Source of the DNA: Paenibacillus graminis
GTDB taxonomy: Bacteria > Bacillota > Bacilli > Paenibacillales > Paenibacillaceae
Reading direction: 5' to 3'
Length of the DNA stretch: 64,000 nt
NCBI RefSeq assembly: GCF_000758705.1
Contig: NZ_CP009287.1
Coordinates: 3,348,001-3,412,000, forward strand
Of this stretch, positions 26,263 through 32,366 are shown piece by piece. The position numbers were made by a program, and so were the translations under genes. How positions within the stretch are numbered: the first letter of the stretch is position 1; every line of letters begins with the position of its first letter. A model generated the notes under the pieces. It was given only the letters and a program-made list of their open reading frames with translations, searched no databases and was not told the origin of the DNA.

Positions 26263-26658
26263 ATGTCGATTTTATCCTGGCTGGCGGAACAGAGGATTCA
26301 GGAGGCTATGCGCAGCGGCGGTTTTGATAAGCTGCCGGGACATGGCAAACCGCTGGAGCTGGAGGATCTGTCCGGCGTGCCGGAAGATCTGCGGATGTCC
26401 TTCAAAATCATGAAGAACGCCGGCCTGCTCCCTGAAGAAGTCACGCTGCGCAAAGAATGTGTAACGCTGGAAAAAATGCTCGCGGCTTGCCACAGCAGCG
26501 GCACTGCCGCAGATGGTGAAAGAAGAGAGCTGGAATCCAGGCTTACGCTGAAAAAACTCCGTCTTCAGGAGCTTATGCGGCAGCGCGGATTCGAGAACAG
26601 CAGCGCATTCACCGACTATGGAGACCGGATTCAGTCACAGCTTACCCGTGAAGAATAA
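26263..26658 (+). CDS. DnaJ-family-domain protein (DUF1992)
   Basis: A 131-residue protein of the DUF1992 family, related to a region of eukaryotic DNAJC28 but lacking the J domain itself. The signature GGFDKLPGHGKPLELEDL lies near residue 19, followed by PEDLRMSFKIMKNAGLLPEE. Function is unknown. I chose the ATG at 26263, 11 bases after AAGGAGGGA. It stands alone, with a terminator after it. Confidence 0.85.
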   Translation: MSILSWLAEQRIQEAMRSGGFDKLPGHGKPLELEDLSGVPEDLRMSFKIMKNAGLLPEEVTLRKECVTLEKMLAACHSSGTAADGERRELESRLTLKKLRLQELMRQRGFENSSAFTDYGDRIQSQLTREE

Positions 26659-26665
26659 TAAATGA

Positions 26666-26709
26666 AGAGAGCCGTCCGGACCCATAAGGGCAAGGTTGGC
26701 TCTCTATTT
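26666..26709 (+). terminator. Terminator after the DUF1992 gene
   Basis: AGAGAGCC and GGCTCTCT pair around a 24-base loop and are followed by ATTTG. The T run is short. Confidence 0.65.
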
Positions 26710-26790
26710 GTATGCGGGAAGCTTGATATTTAATAGGGTATCCCCCATCATAATAGAATACCGCATCATAACAAGTTATGGAGAGATTAG

Positions 26791-29286
26791 ATGAAGCAGC
26801 TTCCGATTGCCCAGGTGCTCCCTGAGCTGAAAACCATATTGAATAGCTCTGCCGCCGCCGTTCTGATTGCCGAGCCGGGCGCCGGGAAAACGACAGGGAC
26901 GCCTCCGGCATTTTTGGATGAGCCTTGGATGGCTGGCAAAACCATATTAATGCTGGAGCCCAGAAGGCTGGCCGCCCGCTCGGCCGCCAGTTACATGGCG
27001 TCCTTGCTGGGAGAACGTGCCGGGCAAACAGTAGGATACCGTATGCGCAATGATACGAAGGTTGGCCCGGATACACGGATCGTTGTTGTCACAGAAGGTG
27101 TGTTGACCCGGATGCTGCAAAGTGATCCGTCGCTTGGGGATGTAGGGCTTGTGATATTTGACGAGTTCCATGAACGCAGCCTTCACGCGGATCTCGGGCT
27201 GGCGTTGACACTGGAAGCGCAAGCTGTGCTGCGGGAGGATCTGCGGATTCTTATCATGTCGGCGACCCTCGACAGCGGACGGGTCTCGGCTATGCTCGGT
27301 GGAGCCCCTGTAGTGGACTGCCCAGGCCGGAACTTTCCGGTGGAAACGGTTTATCTGCCAGGCTCAGGAGACAGGCAGCTGGAGCATTCCGCTGCCGCAG
27401 CGGTCCGCCGCGCGCTTGCCGAGCAGCCGGGAGATGTGCTGGTTTTTCTGCCCGGCGAGCGTGAAATCCGGCGGACTGAGCGTGAACTGGAGAGCAGTGC
27501 TCTCCCTCCGGGCACGGTGCTTCGTCCGCTTTATGGGCAGCTGCCGCAGGCTCAGCAAGATGCCGCCGTGGCTCCCGCTATACCAGGCGAACGCAAGGTC
27601 GTGCTGGCTACTTCCATTGCCGAGACCAGTTTGACGATCGAAGGGGTACGGACTGTAATTGATACAGGGCTGCGGCGGACCCAGGTATTTTCGCCGCGGA
27701 CAGGCATGCCCCGACTGGCGACGGTTCCGGTATCCAAGGCTTCCGCCGACCAGCGGCGGGGCCGCGCGGGACGCACTGCGCCTGGAGTATGTTACCGGCT
27801 GTGGAGCCCGGAGGAGCATGCCCGTCTTCCGGATGACACCGTCCCGGAAATCATGGAGACCGACCTGGCGCAGCTCGCCCTGGAGCTGGCGCTGTGGGGC
27901 GCGCCTGCCCCGGAGGCGCTGCTCTGGCTGGACACGCCGCCTGCCGCGCCCTACGCGCAGGGCTTGGCGCTGCTGCGCCAGCTCGGCGCGCTGGACGCCG
28001 GCGGCGCCATCACGCCGCACGGCCGCAGCATGGCCGCGCTGGGCGCGCACCCGCGCGTTGCGCATATGCTGCTGCGCGCGGCAGAGCTTGGAGCGGCGCC
28101 GCTCGCCTGCCGGCTGGCGGCGCTGCTCCAGGAGCGGGACCTGCTAAGGGGTCCCGCGGCCTTGGACAGCGACATCACGCTGCGCGTGGAGGCGCTGCTG
28201 AGGTACGAGCGCTCCGCTGCTGACAGCGGCGGAGCGGACCCGGCGGCTCTGCGCGCGGTGCAGCGCGAGAGCCGGAGCTTCCTGGCGCAGCTGCAGGCCG
28301 CGCCGGGTACGCTGCCGGACAACATCAGCCTCACCGGGCTGCTGTTGTCCTTCGCCTATCCCGACCGCATCGGGCAGAAACGCGGCGATGGCGCGTTTCT
28401 GCTCACCGGCGGCCGGGGGGCGGCCATGAGGGAAGGGCAGCCGCTGACGCGTTCGCCCTATATCGTGGCGGCCGGCATTGATGACCGCGCCGGCCAGAGC
28501 CGGATTATGCTTGCCGCAGAGCTGCCCGAAGCAGATCTGCTGAAGCATCACAAGGGCAGCCTGCAGGAACAGCGCGAAGTCTACTGGGACAAAGAGAGCG
28601 GAAGTGTGCAGGCGCGCCGGAGGACCCTGCTGGGCGCCTTGGTTGTAAAGGAAACTTCACATGAACGGCCTGCTGCGGAAGAGGCGGAAGAGGTGCTGCT
28701 TCGTGTCCTCTCGGAAGAAGGGCTGACCCTGCTGCCTTGGGACAAAGGAACCGTTCAGCTCCGGCAGCGGATGGAGTTCCTGCATCGTCTGCGGGCAGAT
28801 TTCCCGGATGTGTCGGAGGAGGCGTTGCTGTCGTCCCTGCAGGAATGGCTTCAGCCGTTTATTCAGGGAATGCGCAATCTGCGCGATCTCCAGCGGGTGC
28901 CGGTGTCCAGAGCGCTGGAAGGATTGCTGGACTGGAACAGCCGGAAGCTTCTGGACAGGGAAGCGCCGACACATATTACGGTTCCCAGCGGTTCCCGGAT
29001 TCCTGTGGATTACAGCAACCCGGCAGCCCCGGTGCTCGCAGTCAGGCTCCAGGAGATGTTTGGTCAAGTGGATACCCCCCGGATTGGGGGAGGCAAGGTT
29101 GCAGTCCTGCTGCATCTGCTATCACCGGCCAGAAGACCGGTGCAGGTGACGGCGGACCTGGCGAGTTTTTGGCGCAGTACGTATTTCGAAGTCAAAAAGG
29201 ATCTGAAAGGCCGCTATCCCAAACATTATTGGCCGGATGATCCGCTCCAGGCAGCACCGACGAACCGGACCCGCCCTGCTAGATAA
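26791..29286 (+). CDS. hrpB: ATP-dependent helicase HrpB
   Basis: HrpB is a DEAH-type helicase of unclear cellular role, found in many bacteria. The 831-residue protein has full length: Walker A AEPGAGKTTGTP near residue 27, the DEAH-like box DEFHERS near 124, SATLDSGRV near 155, motif VI QRRGRAGRTAPG near 321, then the helicase-associated and HrpB C-terminal domains to FEVKKDLKGRYPKHYWPDDP. The start ATG follows GGAGAG. Bases about 27870-28340, encoding the region after motif VI, are much richer in G and C than the rest. Confidence 0.95.
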   Translation: MKQLPIAQVLPELKTILNSSAAAVLIAEPGAGKTTGTPPAFLDEPWMAGKTILMLEPRRLAARSAASYMASLLGERAGQTVGYRMRNDTKVGPDTRIVVVTEGVLTRMLQSDPSLGDVGLVIFDEFHERSLHADLGLALTLEAQAVLREDLRILIMSATLDSGRVSAMLGGAPVVDCPGRNFPVETVYLPGSGDRQLEHSAAAAVRRALAEQPGDVLVFLPGEREIRRTERELESSALPPGTVLRPLYGQLPQAQQDAAVAPAIPGERKVVLATSIAETSLTIEGVRTVIDTGLRRTQVFSPRTGMPRLATVPVSKASADQRRGRAGRTAPGVCYRLWSPEEHARLPDDTVPEIMETDLAQLALELALWGAPAPEALLWLDTPPAAPYAQGLALLRQLGALDAGGAITPHGRSMAALGAHPRVAHMLLRAAELGAAPLACRLAALLQERDLLRGPAALDSDITLRVEALLRYERSAADSGGADPAALRAVQRESRSFLAQLQAAPGTLPDNISLTGLLLSFAYPDRIGQKRGDGAFLLTGGRGAAMREGQPLTRSPYIVAAGIDDRAGQSRIMLAAELPEADLLKHHKGSLQEQREVYWDKESGSVQARRRTLLGALVVKETSHERPAAEEAEEVLLRVLSEEGLTLLPWDKGTVQLRQRMEFLHRLRADFPDVSEEALLSSLQEWLQPFIQGMRNLRDLQRVPVSRALEGLLDWNSRKLLDREAPTHITVPSGSRIPVDYSNPAAPVLAVRLQEMFGQVDTPRIGGGKVAVLLHLLSPARRPVQVTADLASFWRSTYFEVKKDLKGRYPKHYWPDDPLQAAPTNRTRPAR

Positions 29287-29335
29287 GGCTTATGGCCGCG
29301 ATATCCCGGGATTCTGCAAAAAATGCTTGCAGTCT

Positions 29336-29360
29336 GTTTGGCAAACCTCCGATCGGGTAA
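29336..29360 (+). promoter_or_regulatory. Possible general-stress or forespore type promoter
   Basis: GTTTGG (29336-29341), 13 bases, GGGTAA (29355-29360) resembles the sigma-B consensus GTTTAA-N12-15-GGGTAT, which is close to the sigma-F consensus. It lies 38 bases before a gene whose Bacillus relatives are sigma-B dependent. Confidence 0.45.
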
Positions 29361-29397
29361 TAATGTAGCGAACGACAATTACGAAGGAGGGCTTCAA

Positions 29398-30054
29398 GTG
29401 GCAGACAAAATCGTAGGAGTTTTTGACACGGAACAAGAAGCGACCAGAGCAATTGAAGGGCTGCAGAGACAGGGTGTAAGCAATGATGAAATCTCTGTAA
29501 TTACTCGTGACCGGGATGAACTCAAGAATATATCGGATGATACAGGAACGATGGCTCCAGAAGGAGTGGCAACCGGTGCGGCAACCGGAGGCGTAGTCGG
29601 CGGGATCGCCGGACTGCTTGCCGGAATCGGAGCATTGGCGATTCCGGGGATAGGTCCTATTCTGGCGGCAGGTCCTATAGTGGCAACGCTGACCGGGGCA
29701 GCAATCGGCGCAGGTGCGGGTGGACTCGTTGGCGGACTGATTGGACTGGGCATCCCTGAGGATGAAGCGAAAGAATATGAAGGATATGTGGACAGCGGTA
29801 AAATCCTTGTCCTGGTGGACGACAACGGCCGCGGCCGCGATATCCATAGTGTATTCCGGGGCAACCGCTCCCTGAATGCCAGCAGATACGACAGTGTGTA
29901 TGGCGACGGTGCGTTAAATGATCCCCTTACGGACCGGGGCGCGACCAATCCTGGTGTAGTCAGAGATGACACCACAGTTGGCAATGCCATGGGCAACAGA
30001 GGGTCCATGAACGCAGACACTGACCCGGACCGTTACAACGGCAACCGGATGTAA
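29398..30054 (+). CDS. General stress protein, YflT-like domain with glycine-zipper region
   Basis: A 218-residue protein. Residues 1-55 resemble the YflT/GSP17M domain (VADKIVGVFDTEQEATRAIEGL). Residues about 60-120 are a glycine- and alanine-rich stretch (GAATGGVVGGIAGLLAGIGA and GAAIGAGAGGLVGGLIG) able to insert in or lie on membranes. The C-terminal 70 residues are polar and low in complexity. The GTG at 29398 follows AAGGAGGG. Family members are induced by stress and their function is unknown. It is a single-gene unit with a terminator. Confidence 0.8.
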   Translation: MADKIVGVFDTEQEATRAIEGLQRQGVSNDEISVITRDRDELKNISDDTGTMAPEGVATGAATGGVVGGIAGLLAGIGALAIPGIGPILAAGPIVATLTGAAIGAGAGGLVGGLIGLGIPEDEAKEYEGYVDSGKILVLVDDNGRGRDIHSVFRGNRSLNASRYDSVYGDGALNDPLTDRGATNPGVVRDDTTVGNAMGNRGSMNADTDPDRYNGNRM

Positions 30055-30110
30055 GGAAAACGCGGCTTCATGGAAGCCGATAAGCTAACTGGACTCCGTA
30101 TTCGTTAAAG

Positions 30111-30151
30111 AGACTGCATTTCGGGCAAAAACCTGAGATGCAGTCTTTTTT
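30111..30151 (+). terminator. Terminator after the stress protein gene
   Basis: AGACTGCAT (30111-30119) and ATGCAGTCT (30138-30146) form a perfect stem followed by TTTTT. Confidence 0.85.
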
Positions 30152-30330
30152 GGTGTTTAAGAATTTATGCAATGCCAAAAAATGTGGATATTTCGGAAGC
30201 ATCAAATGATATAGGCGGGGCGGCAGGCCGTGGATTCAAGAGAAGAAGTTCACTTAAATATGCTCAAAAGGCGTTTCATAGAAGCTTTAGTGGGAATTCC
30301 CACTAATGGTAGCAGACAACGGGGGGAAGG

Positions 30331-30360
30331 AGAATTAAGTTTACTTTTTCCACTTTGGCC
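30331..30360 (+). repeat. Interspersed repeat, single copy
   Basis: AATTAAGTTTACTTTTTCCACTT matches the units at 24545-24733 and supports a dispersed family. The 716-base gap 30055-30770 holds the stress-gene terminator, this unit, the tandem repeat at 30441 and the promoter at 30677; no gene was found in it. Confidence 0.55.
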
Positions 30361-30440
30361 TGCGCCGCATCCTTTAATCCAGTCCAGGGAGCTCTGAGAA
30401 GTTGGAGTAAGACAGGTTCCTTCAGCGATGCTGAACGGCT

Positions 30441-30504
30441 AGAGCCCAGCAACCGCAGAGCCCGGCAAGCGCAGAGCCCGGCAACCACCAAAGCCAGCAA
30501 CCGC
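30441..30504. repeat. Tandem repeat, 16-bp unit, four copies
   Basis: Unit AGAGCCCGGCAACCGC occurs four times with up to four changes per copy: 30441-30456, 30457-30472, 30473-30488 and 30489-30504. It is GC-rich within an AT-rich gap and has no open frame with a start. Confidence 0.8.
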
Positions 30505-30676
30505 AACGAACGCGTTTCTTACTGAATTTTTCCCAAATTTCAACATATGAAAAATTCACAAAAGAAAACCCCCAAACAAACCTGCTTCCCAACACCAGCG
30601 ATTACATTCACTCCAATCCGGGTACTTATACCCTAATTAATGGTTTTTAAGGGGGGCTCTATCTTAAAAATTCTCA

Positions 30677-30706
30677 TTGTGAAATCTGGAAAATAGAGTA
30701 TATACT
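30677..30706 (+). promoter_or_regulatory. Promoter of the rtp-like gene
   Basis: TTGTGA (30677-30682), an 18-base spacer and TATACT (30701-30706) lie 65 bases before the start codon. Confidence 0.6.
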
Positions 30707-30770
30707 AGAGTTGTACAGGAAAGATAAGGAAACTAGCCGGAGAATGAAACATACCATCAGGAGGTGTCCC

Positions 30771-31130
30771 ATGGCATTTATGATTGCCCAGCGGGCTTTT
30801 ATTAAGGTATACCTGATTACAATGGTTGAGCAGCATAAAGGTTATGGCTATCAAATGCTGGAGGATTTGCGGAGAGATTTCAAAGCCCACGGCTATTCTC
30901 CCCCCCAGAGTGAAATTTACAGGGCGCTGCATGAGCTGGTTCAGCAGGGCATTCTATACCGCACCAAGCAGCTCAAAGGAAATGATCCCAAAGTGGATTT
31001 TCAGGAAATCGTCCTGTATCATTTCACAGCCGACGGGGAGGAAAAAGCCAGGCTATATAAAAAACAGGTCAAAACGGATCTTGACCGCTGCCTGGGAATA
31101 CTTAATAAAGCCGTAGCGGATAATTTCTAG
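30771..31130 (+). CDS. Replication termination protein (Rtp) homologue
   Basis: This 119-residue winged-helix protein closely resembles RTP of Bacillus subtilis, which binds Ter sites and blocks the DnaC helicase from one side. Shared stretches include QRAFIKVYLITMVEQ near the N-terminus, EIYRALHELVQQGIL near residue 50 (recognition helix and turn), EIVLYHF, and the dimerising C-terminal helix ARLYKKQVKTDLDRCLG to ADNF. The start follows AGGAGG. A Ter site could not be identified upstream, so it could instead be a PadR-like regulator of the same fold. Its stop is 2 bases from the convergent yteA-like gene. Confidence 0.8.
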   Translation: MAFMIAQRAFIKVYLITMVEQHKGYGYQMLEDLRRDFKAHGYSPPQSEIYRALHELVQQGILYRTKQLKGNDPKVDFQEIVLYHFTADGEEKARLYKKQVKTDLDRCLGILNKAVADNF

Positions 31131-31132
31131 CA

Positions 31133-31696
31133 TCAAATATCTTTTTTATCTGCATCCTGACCCGGGGGAGTCACTGGTGAGCTTGCACTTCCATAATCCT
31201 CCACAGAATCCCAGGCACCGGCGTCATCGAATCTGCCGCTGTGCTCCTGACGGTTACGTCCTGCTCCTGCCGGGGGAGCCGTCATTACTTCTTCTTCCAC
31301 AGGCCGGTCACTGAAGGATTCGCGGGGCGGCACATGCTCTACAGCATAAGCAGTATAGGGAACCGCCTCCAGGCGCTCATAAGGAATCTCCTGGCTGCTT
31401 ACTACACATATTCCGTAGGTACCGTCTTTCATCCGCTGCAAGGCGGCTTCAATGTCAGACAGTTCCTCGGAAAGGGACCTGTTAATCGCCAGATCCCGGC
31501 TTCGCTCGAAGGTTTCAGTGCCTGTGTCGGCAGGATGGTTGTCTGCGGAAGAAAGTTCACCGGTTGAGTTTCGGAGCGAGTCACCGAGCAGGCTGTTTTC
31601 TTCCCCGTTCTGTGAGAAATGCTGCTCCAGCTCCCTTTTGCGCTCCAGCAGGGATTTTTTTAGGGTGGCAAGCTGTTCATTGGAAAGATGGCTCAT
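31133..31696 (-). CDS. YteA-like TraR/DksA family protein
   Basis: A 187-residue protein like Bacillus YteA, a sporulation-associated relative of DksA/TraR. The N-terminal coiled coil (about 5-35) is followed by ELSSADNHPADTGTETFERSRD near residue 48 and YGICVVSSQEIPYERLEAVPYT near 95. The DksA zinc finger is degenerate: only one cysteine remains in that region, where zinc-binding members have four. The tail is acidic and ends in a YteA-like EDYGSASSP. YteA is made late in sporulation; any effect on RNA polymerase is not established here. Confidence 0.8.
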   Translation of the reverse strand: MSHLSNEQLATLKKSLLERKRELEQHFSQNGEENSLLGDSLRNSTGELSSADNHPADTGTETFERSRDLAINRSLSEELSDIEAALQRMKDGTYGICVVSSQEIPYERLEAVPYTAYAVEHVPPRESFSDRPVEEEVMTAPPAGAGRNRQEHSGRFDDAGAWDSVEDYGSASSPVTPPGQDADKKDI

Positions 31697-31810
31697 TGTA
31701 TCTCTTCCTTTCTGAAATATATTTATGCTTCTGCCGTATTCTTTCCTTACCCTATTGTCGTCAGAAGCAATCAGAAGGAAGGGAGCAGAGGAAGTGGAAC
31801 TTTAGTGATA

Positions 31811-31839
31811 TTTTCAGGTGGCTTGCACCCTGCTATAAT
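31811..31839 (+). promoter_or_regulatory. Promoter of the GpsB-like gene
   Basis: TTTTCA (31811-31816), a 17-base spacer and TATAAT (31834-31839) preceded by TGC form an extended -10 promoter 43 bases before the start codon. Confidence 0.7.
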
Positions 31840-31881
31840 GGTTACTACCGGATGAACGATATATACTTGGAGGTCAATTTA

Positions 31882-32274
31882 ATGGATGAACACATGAAAC
31901 GCAGACTGGACAAGCAGAGAAAGCTGTTCAGCCAGCTAGGCATTACACTGGATGCACTAACAATACACGAGAAGGAATTTGGCATGAAGCTCCGCGGCTA
32001 CGATGCCGAAGAGGTTGACACATTTCTGGATAGCGTAATTAAGGATTATGAGCGTTTTTACGCAACCATAGCTGATTTAATGGATAAATGGCAGGAACAG
32101 CAGATTGAGCTCCGTGAACTGAAGGAGAAAAGTATACAAGCTGAAGCCATTCCTGCACCAGCACCTATTATCAGGGGAATTGATCCCATGGATCTGGAGG
32201 ATGTGATCCTGAAGCTGGAGGCCAATGTGCGGCAACTAAAAGACAGACTGCCCCGGAGTGAAAGCTACCTGTAA
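31882..32274 (+). CDS. DivIVA/GpsB family cell-division protein
   Basis: This 130-residue protein has the DivIVA/GpsB N-terminal membrane-binding domain: EKEFGMKLRGYDAEEVDTFL near residue 34, then a coiled coil to about residue 80 and a short C-terminal helix ILKLEANVRQLKDRL. It looks closer to GpsB, which shuttles PBP1 between septum and side wall, than to full-length DivIVA, but has about 25 extra N-terminal residues and a proline-rich linker (PAPAPI). The ATG at 31882 follows TTGGAGG. The gene is on its own. Confidence 0.85.
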   Translation: MDEHMKRRLDKQRKLFSQLGITLDALTIHEKEFGMKLRGYDAEEVDTFLDSVIKDYERFYATIADLMDKWQEQQIELRELKEKSIQAEAIPAPAPIIRGIDPMDLEDVILKLEANVRQLKDRLPRSESYL

Positions 32275-32366
32275 TCATCCTAGTGAACAATCCACTTGTT
32301 ATCTGTATTGCCAGCATTTACAATTGAAGGGCAACAGATACCGGATGCCGGATGGAGGTTGAACCA

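Noticed and set aside
27659..28334. Long alternative frames on both strands within hrpB
   Set aside because: They follow from the GC-rich composition; the HrpB frame carries all helicase motifs.
30441..30504. Tandem repeats considered as a CRISPR array
   Set aside because: Units are contiguous with no spacers, and no cas gene is in the window.
30690..30740. Possible Ter site (TTGTAC) upstream of the rtp-like gene
   Set aside because: Only the GTAC core and a few scattered bases match the Bacillus Ter consensus; similarity is at chance level.
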